Source: Singulisphaera sp045290345
Lineage (GTDB): Bacteria > Planctomycetota > Planctomycetia > Isosphaerales > Isosphaeraceae
Direction: 5' to 3'
DNA: 64,000 nt
NCBI RefSeq assembly: GCF_045290345.1
Contig: NZ_CP155447.1
Coordinates: forward strand, 7,936,001 to 8,000,000
Below, in pieces: positions 27,141 to 35,737 of the stretch. Position 1 is the stretch's first letter, and the number at the start of each line of letters is the position of its first letter. Under the pieces are notes generated by a model. The model did not search any database, was not told the DNA's origin, and was given only the letters and a program-made list of their open reading frames with translations. The translations under genes and the position numbers were made by a program.

Positions 27141-27624
27141 AATTTCTCCTCGCGAGTCATGCACTTAGGGGCGTCAGGCAAAGGGTGCCTGCAAAATCGG
27201 CCCAATGGGCGTGTTTTGTGTCATCCGGTCGTGGTTGCAAAACCTTGTTTGTGGATTTGCTATTCCCAAGAGTCATGTGGCCTGGTGAGGGCCGGTCGCT
27301 CCACCGGCGCTGGCCTTGCGGCTAAGCGACGTCCTCGCGCCTTGATTCGGGTTGACCCCCCCGAAGTTCTCCCCTACCATCCCGGCGCGGGAGAGGGCCT
27401 TCCCCTCTCCTTCTGAATGAGCCTGTTTTGCGACGTTCGGTCGTCGTGGCGCATTTTGGGGCGGCTTTACCGGCTGCTCACTCAATTCGTGCTGCGTTGC
27501 CCGTCCAGCGCTGGCGAAGGTTTTTCGATGAAGCCCCCGACCCCGATGAAGGTGGATGGGGGCTGAGCCTTGCCGCGACTCATTCGGATCTGTCCTCCTT
27601 TATCCTTGCGCGGAATGCGACCCC
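27141..27624. other. Intergenic stretch with a weak hairpin
   Basis: 484 bp with no supportable gene. A hairpin ggagaggg / ccctctcc at 27390-27410 is the only clear structure and could end transcription from the VWA gene, though no T-run follows. Confidence 0.35.
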
Positions 27625-28239
27625 ATGCGCACTGCGATAGCTCTCACGGCGGCCCTCACGATCCTGGTGGCCGCCATCTGGCTGACGGTCGAGACCAAGC
27701 GGAATCGCTTGGTCTGGGATCACTTCGATGTCGTCAAGAGGGGCATCCTCTACCGCAGCGGCCAGCTCAACAGCGACCAGCTTCAAGCCGCCGTCAAGCG
27801 ATACGGGATCAAGACGGTCGTGAGTTTCCAGCTTCCCGGCGAGGATGTCTATTCCGAGCGTGAAATCGCTCGCCGGATGGGCATCGACTTCATGAACCTG
27901 CCGATGCCGGGGGACGGCTCGGGCCAGGAGTTCCAGTTCCGCGAAGTCCTCAAGGCCTGCGACGATCCGGAGCGACGACCGGTTCTGATCCACTGTGCTC
28001 GCGGCACCTGCCGCACGGGCGCGGCCACGGCCCTTTATCGGTTCGAGCGTGACGGCTGGACGGTCGAGGATGTGGTGGCCGAGATGAAGCGGCAGACCTA
28101 CCGGGAAGGTTGGCTGCCGGGCTATGTCTTCGGCATGGTCCGCAACCGACCTGGCCAGGAGATCTTCCAACCGGCCGTGGCGTTGGATCGCAACCTCCGG
28201 ATTGGTAACGAGAAGAAGGAGACGACCAATGTCCGTTGA
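27625..28239 (+). CDS. Membrane-anchored dual-specificity-type protein phosphatase
   Basis: 204 residues. An N-terminal hydrophobic helix (IALTAALTILVAAIWLTV) anchors it. The catalytic domain has the P-loop HCARGTCRTG (HCx5R) near residue 125, with the general acid probably in MPGDGS. The pattern ILYRSGQLNSDQLQAAVKRYGIKTVVSFQ is typical of bacterial DSP/PTP-like phosphatases. Likely dephosphorylates Tyr/Ser/Thr or phospholipid substrates. Its last 11 bases overlap the start of the next gene, so the two are probably translated together. A Ser/Thr kinase lies 2 kb downstream, beyond a terminator. Confidence 0.85.
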   Translation: MRTAIALTAALTILVAAIWLTVETKRNRLVWDHFDVVKRGILYRSGQLNSDQLQAAVKRYGIKTVVSFQLPGEDVYSEREIARRMGIDFMNLPMPGDGSGQEFQFREVLKACDDPERRPVLIHCARGTCRTGAATALYRFERDGWTVEDVVAEMKRQTYREGWLPGYVFGMVRNRPGQEIFQPAVALDRNLRIGNEKKETTNVR

Positions 28240-29842
28240 ACCCGTCGTCGATGTTCCCGCCCAGGATGAGCGGAGCCTTCAGCAACGGCAGGTGACGGCG
28301 GTTTGGGCCTGGGCGATCGTGCTGGCGATTGCGGCCGGGTTCATTCTGATCGGGGGGGGCCGCCAGGATCTCGGTCCCATCGAGGCGCGGCTCGGGATTG
28401 CGGCCGGGGAGGCTTTCGGCCCATTGGGTCTCGCCTTCGGCGGCTGGGAGCCGAGCCTCTGGCCTGGCGAGGTCATTCCGAGCATCCTCTGGGGGTGGGG
28501 CGAAGAGGGGCGGATTACGTCCGCCTCGGTGCGCTGGCCCGCGGCGATCGCGGGGCTGCTGGCGGGCTTGATCCTCACCAAACGCGTGATGGCCACCTTG
28601 GGGATGCGGGCCGCCATCCTGACGATGCTTTGCTGGTCCGGTTCCGTCGCGTTGATGGACCGATCGGCGGGAACCGGGCTCGCCCTGATCTCGGGGCTGG
28701 CCATTGTGGCGACCATCGACCGGATCCTGGGACGTGGCTCCGATTGGGTGGCCGGGCTCTGGGCTGCGTTGGCCTTCCTCTCGGGTGGCTGGCCTCCGCT
28801 CGCCCTGATTGGGCTGGCGACCATCGTACTGGGACGACGGGGGACCGGCCTGAGCGTCGGCCTGCTCGTGCCTCCGATCCTGACGGCCGTAGCCTGGTCG
28901 GCCTGGGCCTTGAACGTGATGTCGACCGAGGCCTGGGCCGCTGCGCTGACGCTCCCCTTGACCCAGAAGTCCGCCTGGTTTCTCCCCGTCACGGTTTTTG
29001 CCCTAGGGCTCCCGTGGAGCCCGTTCGCGGCCCTGGCGGCGAGTCGGTCGGTCCGTGACGGTTGGTCGGAACCGGGACGTCTCCTCATCATGGGCTGGCT
29101 GCAGGTCGCAGCCGCGTCTGTTCTGGCAGGGACCGTCGTGCCGGGCCTGGCCACATCGGCCGGGTTGCCCGCCCTTGCTGGTCTTGCCGTGGTCGCTGCC
29201 GCAAGCTGTGACCGGCTCTGGAGCGGAACGGTGTCCGCAGTCACGCGACGACGTGCCTTGGCTCTCTCGGTCACGATCGCCTTGCTCTGGGTCGTGCCGA
29301 TCGTCGTGGGGGGGATCTACATCGGGAGCGCCGTTTCTTATTATCGGTGGCTCGCGATCTTTTTGATCGGAATGACCGTGCCGGTCGCGGCGCTCTGCTA
29401 CAAGGCCGTCGACCTGTCCGACCTTCGCCGCGCGCTCGTCATGGTGGCCCTGATCTCCGTCTGCCTCAAGTTTGCCCACATGGGCTGCTATGCGCCTGAA
29501 TGGAATTACCGCCGGAGCCAAGGTCCTTGGGGGCGAGCCATCGGACAGTGGGTTCCCCCCAAATGGCCCGTCTACACGACTCACGCCTGGTCGCCCGACC
29601 TGGCCTTCTCCATCGGTCGACCCGTTCGGCACCTCGCCTCTCCGAAGCTCCTCGCGTTTCAGAAGAACAGGCCCACACATCACGTCCTTCTTCTCGAATC
29701 CGAGTTCGAGAACTGGCCGGAGGATGCGCCTGCCTTGGTGAAGGTCGCCTCCTTCCAGGATGAGCACGGTGGCACCCGCGTTCTCGCTCGGACTGCGGGG
29801 GAGTTCTCCTGGCGAATGGCCCGGCAAACGCCAGCGAACTAA
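28229..29842 (+). CDS. Polytopic membrane protein, possible glycosyltransferase
   Basis: 537 residues, about a dozen hydrophobic segments. The start at 28229 follows AAGAAGGAGA and overlaps the phosphatase gene by 11 bases. The layout (TM, short loop with DLGPIEARLGIAAG, many TMs, small soluble C-terminus) resembles GT39/ArnT-type transferases, but the loop has E rather than the classic D-E pair, so the assignment is weak. The C-terminal ~100 residues (WVPPKWPVYTTHAWSPDLAF...) look extracytoplasmic. Co-translation with a phosphatase suggests a shared envelope-lipid or cell-surface role. A strong terminator follows. Confidence 0.6.
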   Translation: MSVEPVVDVPAQDERSLQQRQVTAVWAWAIVLAIAAGFILIGGGRQDLGPIEARLGIAAGEAFGPLGLAFGGWEPSLWPGEVIPSILWGWGEEGRITSASVRWPAAIAGLLAGLILTKRVMATLGMRAAILTMLCWSGSVALMDRSAGTGLALISGLAIVATIDRILGRGSDWVAGLWAALAFLSGGWPPLALIGLATIVLGRRGTGLSVGLLVPPILTAVAWSAWALNVMSTEAWAAALTLPLTQKSAWFLPVTVFALGLPWSPFAALAASRSVRDGWSEPGRLLIMGWLQVAAASVLAGTVVPGLATSAGLPALAGLAVVAAASCDRLWSGTVSAVTRRRALALSVTIALLWVVPIVVGGIYIGSAVSYYRWLAIFLIGMTVPVAALCYKAVDLSDLRRALVMVALISVCLKFAHMGCYAPEWNYRRSQGPWGRAIGQWVPPKWPVYTTHAWSPDLAFSIGRPVRHLASPKLLAFQKNRPTHHVLLLESEFENWPEDAPALVKVASFQDEHGGTRVLARTAGEFSWRMARQTPAN

Positions 29843-29941
29843 GGAGTCTGCGAAAGGTTTGCCGACCCGGAGTCGTGTGGGAATTGGCCGCCCCAGCCGG
29901 CGCGAATTGTTTGGTCGTCTTTCGGTGAACGAGGTGGGTTC

Positions 29942-29983
29942 GAGGAGATTCCCGTTTCAGACGGGAATCTCCTCTTTTTTTTT
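29942..29983 (+). terminator. Strong intrinsic terminator
   Basis: A perfect 14-bp stem, gaggagattcccgt / acgggaatctcctc, five-base loop, followed by nine Ts. It lies 100 bp after the stop of the phosphatase/membrane-protein pair. The rest of 29843-30197 shows no gene. Confidence 0.95.
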
Positions 29984-30197
29984 GAGGAAAGCAGAGAATG
30001 AAGTCACCGAAGGAGGATTGCGGCGTATGGTTCTGGTGCATGGTACGCTCGGCGTGATATCATGCAGGTGGATTTGTGACGGTGAGCCGCCATTCTCGTC
30101 TTGCCGGGAGTCCTGCACAGAATTGAAAATCAAAAGCAGTGAGACCCGAATCGTTCCGTGAGGGGCTAACCTAAAGATCAAGAGAGGGTTCACCACG

Positions 30198-31112
30198 ATG
30201 CTTGGTAAATTGAAAGATATGTTCGGATCAAAGAAGCCAAGCGGGGCGACTCAGTCGGGTGGGGCCACGCGTCGATCTCGGGTGAACCTTCAGCGTCGAT
30301 TCACCCTGGTCGCGTTGACCGGGCAAGGAAGCATGTCCCGCGTCCATCGCGCGGTGGATAATCAGACCGGTCGGGTCGTCTGTTTGAAGATCCAGATTCC
30401 CGAGAAGAACGAGGCGGCCGCGGCTCGCTCGGCGAAAGCGACGCGGCCCCCCGAGGGGGAGATCAGCAGCCAGGTGATCCATCCCCACGTGGTCAAGACC
30501 TATGACTACGGGCAGTCGACGAAGGGCGAACACTTCCTTGCGATGGAATTCATCGAGGGGGTCAGCCTCAAGTACGTGCGGGAGTCGCACTCGACCAACC
30601 TCGGGGAGAAGCTCGAGCTGTTGGCGCAGGCCGCCGAAGGCTTGGCTGCCGTGCATGCACACGGGTTCATCCACCACGACGTGGGCCCGCAGAACTTTCT
30701 GGTCGACCGCGATCAGCGGGTGAAGCTCATCGATTTCGGCCTCGCCGTCCCGAATACTCCTCTGTTCAATCGCCCGGGCAACCGGACGGGCACGCTGCAA
30801 TACATGGCTCCCGAGCTCATTCGGCGGGAGACGACCGACGAGCGTCTGGATATCTTTTCGTTCGGGGCCTTGGCCTTTGAGTTTCTGACCGACCGTCTGC
30901 CTTACGACGCCGGCCACAACAACTCCATGGCGATGCTGCTCCAGCGGATCAATAGCGAACCGCTCGACCCAGCGCTTGCCAACCCAAGGCTTCCCTCTGA
31001 GCTGACCGATCTGATCCGAAAGCTGATTGCCCGCCGGAAAGCGGATCGCTGGCCGTCGATGGCAAACCTCGCCGAGGCGTTCCGTTCGATCTCCATCGGG
31101 GCCGCGGTCTGA
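30198..31112 (+). CDS. Serine/threonine protein kinase, soluble, with altered catalytic loop
   Basis: 304 residues, kinase domain only, no TM or sensor domain. Gly-rich loop TGQGSMSRVHRA (42-51), VAIK-type Lys 64, helix-C Glu about 88, DFG at 179-181 and APE at 204-206 are present. The catalytic loop reads HHDVGPQNF instead of HRDLKPxN: the Asp and Asn are kept but the usual Arg and Lys are His and Gly. It may be active with altered regulation or be weakly active. GAGAGG precedes the ATG. It stands alone between a terminator and the converging prmC. Confidence 0.9.
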   Translation: MLGKLKDMFGSKKPSGATQSGGATRRSRVNLQRRFTLVALTGQGSMSRVHRAVDNQTGRVVCLKIQIPEKNEAAAARSAKATRPPEGEISSQVIHPHVVKTYDYGQSTKGEHFLAMEFIEGVSLKYVRESHSTNLGEKLELLAQAAEGLAAVHAHGFIHHDVGPQNFLVDRDQRVKLIDFGLAVPNTPLFNRPGNRTGTLQYMAPELIRRETTDERLDIFSFGALAFEFLTDRLPYDAGHNNSMAMLLQRINSEPLDPALANPRLPSELTDLIRKLIARRKADRWPSMANLAEAFRSISIGAAV

Positions 31113-31205
31113 GGAACAAGGGGAGGAATCCCGGAGCAACGCGAACCCGGGCGTTGGAATGCCGCCAGGCGGTCATCCAACGACCGGGTTTAATCGCAAA
31201 CGGAA

Positions 31206-32144
31206 TTACGCCAGGCGCGTGGCTCGCACCACCCGTGGGTGGTTGGCGTGGTCGCGAACCGTTGGCGCCAGGGTGAGTTCAGGCTCAGCGGCGATCAGGT
31301 TACGCACGGCCTTTTCCTGATCCGAGCCGATTTCCAGGATCAGGTGCCCGCCTGGTTTCAGCAGGCGGACCGCTTCGGCAATCAAAGGGGCGACGACCCG
31401 AAGGCCATCCGCGCCGCCGTCGAGTGCGGTGTGTGGTTCGTAGAGCCGCACCCCCGGCTCGAGGGTCGGGATCACGTCGCTGGGGATATAGGGAGGGTTC
31501 GACAGAATCACGTCGAACGGCCCCTCGTCGGCGACCGGCCCGAGGCGGCTTCCCTGGCGGAACTCGATCCGATCCGCGAGACCGAGTTTCTTGGCGTTCG
31601 ACTCGGCGACCGCGAGTGCTTCGGGACTGAGGTCGATGGCCACGAACCGGGCCGTCTTATGCTGGTGGACACAGGCGAGGGCGAGGCAGCCCGAGCCGGT
31701 TCCGACATCGACGGCCCGAGGCGCTTCGAGCGTTTTGGTCAGGTTGAGGAACTCCACGACCACGAACTCAGAGTCGGGGCGGGGAATCAGCACGGCGGGC
31801 GAAACAGCCAGCGACAGTGAGTAGAATTCCTTGCGGCCGACCAGGTAGGCCACCGGCATCCCCTCGGCGCGGCGGCGGACGAGGTCGCGGAACTCCCCGC
31901 GCGGCTGCTCTCCGACGATTTCTTCGAAATGGGTGTAGAGCTTGACCCGCTCCCAGGTCAGGACCTTGGCGAGCAGGACCTCGGCATCGAGTCGAGGGCT
32001 CTCGGCCCCTTTACGTTTCAGGAAGTCGGCGGTCCAGGTCAGGAGCCGTCCGACCGTCCAGCGCTCGTTCGAATCGGGAGGAGGCGCCGGGTCTGGGGCG
32101 CCTGCCATGGAACGAGTCCGCGACGCGTCCGTGTCTCTGGGCAT
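31206..32144 (-). CDS. prmC: Release factor glutamine methyltransferase
   Basis: 312 residues. Class I SAM methyltransferase that methylates the Gln of the GGQ motif in release factors. Typical N-terminal helical domain (WTVGRLLTWTADFLKRKGAESPRLDAEVLLA), SAM site AVDVGTGSGCLALA, and the glutamine-binding NPPY in ILSNPPYIPSDVI. It starts six bases after the prfA stop, so it is encoded with its substrate, which supports the call. An extra ~25 Pro-rich residues precede the usual start. Confidence 0.96.
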   Translation of the reverse strand: MPRDTDASRTRSMAGAPDPAPPPDSNERWTVGRLLTWTADFLKRKGAESPRLDAEVLLAKVLTWERVKLYTHFEEIVGEQPRGEFRDLVRRRAEGMPVAYLVGRKEFYSLSLAVSPAVLIPRPDSEFVVVEFLNLTKTLEAPRAVDVGTGSGCLALACVHQHKTARFVAIDLSPEALAVAESNAKKLGLADRIEFRQGSRLGPVADEGPFDVILSNPPYIPSDVIPTLEPGVRLYEPHTALDGGADGLRVVAPLIAEAVRLLKPGGHLILEIGSDQEKAVRNLIAAEPELTLAPTVRDHANHPRVVRATRLA

Positions 32145-32150
32145 CGTGAG

Positions 32151-33218
32151 TTATACCTCGCCGAGCTGCTCGCGGCGGTCATGGTCGATCAGGGCCGTGG
32201 TCAGCGGGGCGAGCTCGCCTTGCATCACACGATCGAGGTTGTGCATGGTCAGGCCGATGCGGTGGTCGGTCACGCGATTCTGGGGAAAGTTGTAGGTCCG
32301 GATCCGTTGCGACCGATCTCCCGAGCCGATCAAGGTTCGCCTCGCCTCGGCGCGTTCGGAACGAGCCTTCTCTTCGACCTGGTCGTAGAGACGACTGCGA
32401 AGGATTCGCATGGCCTTCGCTTTATTCTTGTGCTGGCTCCGCTCGTCGCGGCAGTTGACGACGATACCGCTCGGCAGGTGCGTGATCCGAACGCCACTCT
32501 CGGTCTTGTTCTGGTGTTGCCCGCCCGGTCCCCCCGCGCGCATCACGTCAACTTGCAGGTCTTCAGTCCGGATGACGATTTCCACTTCCTCGGGCTCGGG
32601 CAAGATGGCCACGGTCGCGGCCGAGGTGTGGATCCGCCCCTGGGTCTCGGTGACGGGGACCCGCTGCACGCGATGCCCGCCACTCTCGAACTGGAGGTAG
32701 CGGTACGCCCCCTCCCCCGTGATGCTGAAGGACACTTCGCGAAAACCACCGAGCTCGGTGGTCACCATCTCCAAGGGTTCGAACGTCCAGTGCATCTGGT
32801 CGGCAAACCGCTGATACATCTCCCGGAGGTCGCGGGCAAACAGGGCCGCTTCGTCGCCACCGGCACCCGCGCGGATCTCGACGATCAGGCCGGGGCGGTC
32901 AACGCCCGCCTGTTTATCGTAGATCAGGTCGCGCAGGGTTTCCCCTTGCTCGTTATGCCGCGTCCGGAGCGACTGGAGCTCGGCCTCGGCATAGGAGCGC
33001 ATCTCGAAATCCGGTTCGGCCGCGCAGAGTGACTCGGCCTCAGCGATCTGCTTCCCCAGTTCCAGATAACGGCCGTAGGGGAGAGCCACTTTGGCCAGGG
33101 CGCTCCGCTCCTTGGCCATCGCCGTCAGACGCGCAACGTCGGAGGTCAGCGCTGGATCCAGGAGCGCGGCTTCCAACTCAAGGAAACGCAGGTAGTCAGA
33201 CTGCAGCTTGTCGAACAC
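32151..33218 (-). CDS. prfA: Peptide chain release factor 1
   Basis: 355 residues, full length. Terminates translation at UAA/UAG. The GGQ loop is intact (RAGGPGGQHQNKTESGVRI), and the class signature GAGGDEAALFARDLREMY is present. The codon-recognition region follows RF1 spacing. It lies between rpmE upstream and prmC downstream, the common order rpmE-prfA-prmC. Confidence 0.97.
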   Translation of the reverse strand: MFDKLQSDYLRFLELEAALLDPALTSDVARLTAMAKERSALAKVALPYGRYLELGKQIAEAESLCAAEPDFEMRSYAEAELQSLRTRHNEQGETLRDLIYDKQAGVDRPGLIVEIRAGAGGDEAALFARDLREMYQRFADQMHWTFEPLEMVTTELGGFREVSFSITGEGAYRYLQFESGGHRVQRVPVTETQGRIHTSAATVAILPEPEEVEIVIRTEDLQVDVMRAGGPGGQHQNKTESGVRITHLPSGIVVNCRDERSQHKNKAKAMRILRSRLYDQVEEKARSERAEARRTLIGSGDRSQRIRTYNFPQNRVTDHRIGLTMHNLDRVMQGELAPLTTALIDHDRREQLGEV

Positions 33219-33311
33219 TCAGGACCTCGCAGAATCAAGCGGCATGGCGGCCGGAAGAAAGGCACGGCGGCGGCCCATTGACGATCCGGTCAAGAGAAGC
33301 GGCGAAAGGAA

Positions 33312-33340
33312 AGGCCTCCCTCCGAAGAGTGGAGAGGCCT
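33312..33340 (-). terminator. Candidate terminator after rpmE
   Basis: Read leftward, aggcctc..gaggcct forms a hairpin followed by TTTCCTTT, 100 bp past the rpmE stop and 94 bp before the prfA start. It may separate rpmE from prfA transcription or attenuate it. Confidence 0.55.
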
Positions 33341-33439
33341 CGATTCGCCCCGGCTCAATCAATGACCAACGGCCCGACGAGGCAGCATCTGGAATGAGTG
33401 CCGCCCGGCGGGCCGTACCACGAGATTCAAGGCTGGGAA

Positions 33440-33691
33440 CTAGGCCTTGGCAGTTGCCTCGACCGCGGCCGCTTCCTTCTTGGCCTTGCCGTAAGTTCCT
33501 TGGAACTTCTTGTTGAACTTGTCGACCCGGCCCGCCGCGTCGACGAACTTCACCGAGCCCGTGTAATACGGGTGGCACTTCGAGCAGACTTCGACCGCGA
33601 TCTTGGGCTTGGTGCTTCGCGTCTTGAACGTGTTGCCGCAGCCACAGGTCACGTCGCACTCTTGGTAGTTCGGATGAATGCTGTCTTTCAT
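33440..33691 (-). CDS. rpmE: 50S ribosomal protein L31, zinc-binding type
   Basis: 83 residues from the ATG at 33691 (MKDSIHPNYQECDVTCGCGN). The zinc ligands are present: the CxC in VTCGCGN and the CxxC in VCSKCHPYYTG, so this is the C+ form rather than the zinc-free paralogue. The C-terminus is Lys/Ala-rich (FQGTYGKAKKEAAAVEATAKA) and slightly extended. Upstream extension of the frame to 33799 has no ribosomal-protein character. Confidence 0.96.
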   Translation of the reverse strand: MKDSIHPNYQECDVTCGCGNTFKTRSTKPKIAVEVCSKCHPYYTGSVKFVDAAGRVDKFNKKFQGTYGKAKKEAAAVEATAKA

Positions 33692-33848
33692 GATTTGATC
33701 CAATTCTATTCTGGCTCCACCCCACTTTGGGTGGATTGTCTCACCACTCAAGAAAACCAACCGGGGCTGCCGCCCAGTTCGACCCAGAGATTGTAGCAAA
33801 CCCGACGTTCGTGGGCGAGGAGGGAACTTTTCCTTTTTTTTCGTTCGC

Positions 33849-34580
33849 TCACTTCGCGGCGGGCTTGCTCTTTTCGTCTTTCGGAAGCGGCTTACCGTCG
33901 AGCAGCGTCATGACATCCTTCTCAACCTGTTCGTAGGTGAATTGGTTGTTGGGGTCGTCCATGGTGTATCGCTTCACCTCCTGACCGTCGGGACCATAGA
34001 TGAATACGGCCGGGATTGCACCGATGTTCAGTTTTTCGTAGCCAACCCCCTCTTCCTCGTCGAGCAGGTAGTTGGCGAAGACCGCTTTCTTGGCGGCGAG
34101 GAACTCGATGGCATCCTTGACCTGCTTGGGCTCGGTCGGGTCGTCGAACGAAAGGGAGGCGACGGCCAGGCCCTTCGCGGCGAACTTTGTGTTCATCTCG
34201 ACCAGGTGAGGGAAGTTTTCCTTGCACGGAAGGCACCAGGATGCCCAGACATCGACCAAGGTGAACTTGGCGTCCTTGTTGGCCACCCGCTTGAGAAAGC
34301 CGTCGAACTTAATCGGTTCGAGTTTGGCATCTCCCTCGGTAATCGCCACCTCGACTTTGGGCGGGGCGTCGGCCTTCTCCGGCTCTTTCGACGAATCCGT
34401 GGTTGGGGTTGGCGTGGCGGGCGCAACCGCCGCGGTTTCGGAGGGAGTGCCTGTCGACACCGTCGGCGAATTGGATTCGGGGCCAGGCGTGACGCTGGTG
34501 TCGGCCGCCTCACCGCAACCCGCAAGCGCCAGGGCGAGGATCAGGAGAGAGCGGTTAGATGCGTGAAGGATTGAGGTCAT
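33849..34580 (-). CDS. TlpA-like thioredoxin lipoprotein
   Basis: 243 residues. GGAGGAGGG eight bases upstream sets the ATG at 34580. Lipoprotein signal SLLILALALAGC, then a ~65-residue Thr/Pro/Ser/Glu-rich linker, then a thioredoxin-like domain with active site WASWCLPCKENFPHL and the cis-Pro region GAIPAVFIYGPDG. Likely a membrane-tethered periplasmic disulfide reductase or cytochrome/thiol maintenance protein, perhaps fed by DsbD. Transcribed in the same direction as the redoxin upstream, with a terminator-like hairpin between them. Confidence 0.9.
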   Translation of the reverse strand: MTSILHASNRSLLILALALAGCGEAADTSVTPGPESNSPTVSTGTPSETAAVAPATPTPTTDSSKEPEKADAPPKVEVAITEGDAKLEPIKFDGFLKRVANKDAKFTLVDVWASWCLPCKENFPHLVEMNTKFAAKGLAVASLSFDDPTEPKQVKDAIEFLAAKKAVFANYLLDEEEGVGYEKLNIGAIPAVFIYGPDGQEVKRYTMDDPNNQFTYEQVEKDVMTLLDGKPLPKDEKSKPAAK

Positions 34581-34733
34581 GATGTTTCCCTCCTCCAATT
34601 CAAGATGGAGATTTTTCGGGGAGTGGGGAGTTCTTCCGCTCTCATCTATCTTGGTGTGGAATCAATCAAGAGCAGAAGGGATTCATGGGGAGTTGGCTGG
34701 GGGCGGAGCGTGCGTGGTTCGACGACAAAGCAA

Positions 34734-34764
34734 GCCGCCGCCGATGGAATGGATCGGCGGCGGC
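34734..34764 (-). terminator. Hairpin terminator after the exported redoxin
   Basis: Perfect 12-bp stem gccgccgccgat / atcggcggcggc with a seven-base loop; read leftward it is followed by TTGCTTTGT. It sits 54 bp after the stop of the 34818 gene. Confidence 0.65.
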
Positions 34765-34817
34765 CAGAGATGAGTCGGTCCCCGAGGGGGCCTATGCGAG
34801 TGGTGAAGTGATCGAGA

Positions 34818-35429
34818 TCACTTCTGCTTGTAGCCGATGCCGCAGCCGACGGCCCGAGTCTCGGCGATTTCAACCGACTCGCCCTTCAGGACGGAGTCGA
34901 CCGCGTCGCGGACGTACTTCTTCTCGACCTTCGCCTCTTTCGAGTTGTCGTCGAACGCGCCGGTGTAGCGGATCGTCCGGGTCTTGTCGAGGACGAAGAA
35001 CTGCGGGGTCTTGGCCGCACCGTAGGCTCGTCCGACTTCCTGGCTGGCGTCGTAGCCGTAGGCGAAGGTGTAGCTCTTGTCCTTAACGCGCTCCTTGATG
35101 GCGGGGAGACGGTCGGAGTCCATGTCGTTGACGCAGAGGGCGACGACCTTGACGTTCTTGCCCTTGTAATCATTGGCGAAGTCGATGACACGGTCTTCGT
35201 AGGCCGTGACCGCGGGGCAATGGTTGGCCAGGAAGACGACAACGACCACGTCTTCTTTGATGTCGGCGAGGTTCAGGGTGGTGTCTTTATCGCCCAAGAC
35301 GGCGGGAATGCCTGAGAACGCCGGGGCGGCGTCGCCGGGGGCGACGGCCGAGTTGTACTTGCCGGCGCCCGCGAAGGCCGGGCTAGCTACGAGGGCCAGG
35401 GCAGCCAGGCTCAAGAACATCTTGCGCAT
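34818..35429 (-). CDS. Exported thioredoxin-fold/peroxiredoxin-like protein
   Basis: 203 residues. Cleavable signal peptide KMFLSLAALALVASPAFAGA; the start at 35429 has GGAG upstream, and the longer frame to 35537 lacks a signal. Redoxin fold with LADIKEDVVVVVFLANHCPAVTAYEDR, in which the CxxC of thioredoxins is C-P-A-V, leaving one active-site Cys. A second Cys lies in the C-terminal ETRAVGCGIGYKQK, typical of this thioredoxin-like group. Probably a periplasmic thiol peroxidase or redox carrier. Confidence 0.85.
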   Translation of the reverse strand: MRKMFLSLAALALVASPAFAGAGKYNSAVAPGDAAPAFSGIPAVLGDKDTTLNLADIKEDVVVVVFLANHCPAVTAYEDRVIDFANDYKGKNVKVVALCVNDMDSDRLPAIKERVKDKSYTFAYGYDASQEVGRAYGAAKTPQFFVLDKTRTIRYTGAFDDNSKEAKVEKKYVRDAVDSVLKGESVEIAETRAVGCGIGYKQK

Positions 35430-35737
35430 CGGTGCGAACTCCATCAAAGGGGAAGGATGAACCGAGTCGAGCTCTCGACGTGAAAGACCGCTCACGGTTC
35501 CGAGCAATTCCTCTAAAAGGGACCCTAGCCATCCCAAGGGTCCCCTCTTGCCGCCGGGTGTGGTGTGACCGCGGTCCTTTGAGAAAAAACCGAAGGTCCC
35601 GCAGTGATAAGAGCGTCGATTGTGGCGGCAGGATCCCAGTTTTCTGAGAAGTGCTCACCCTTTTCGTTCCCGATTATAAGTGGTCGATCGGTCGAGTCAA
35701 CGGCCTGGGAAGATGCCAACGTACGCAAGAGGCGAAG
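35430..35737. other. Intergenic stretch, nothing recognised
   Basis: 308 bp between the redoxin and the ThuA-like gene, both leftward. No gene, strong hairpin or repeat seen. Confidence 0.35.

Noticed and set aside
32060..32080. gttcgaatcgg considered as a tRNA T-loop
   Set aside because: It lies inside prmC coding sequence, with no acceptor or anticodon stems around it.
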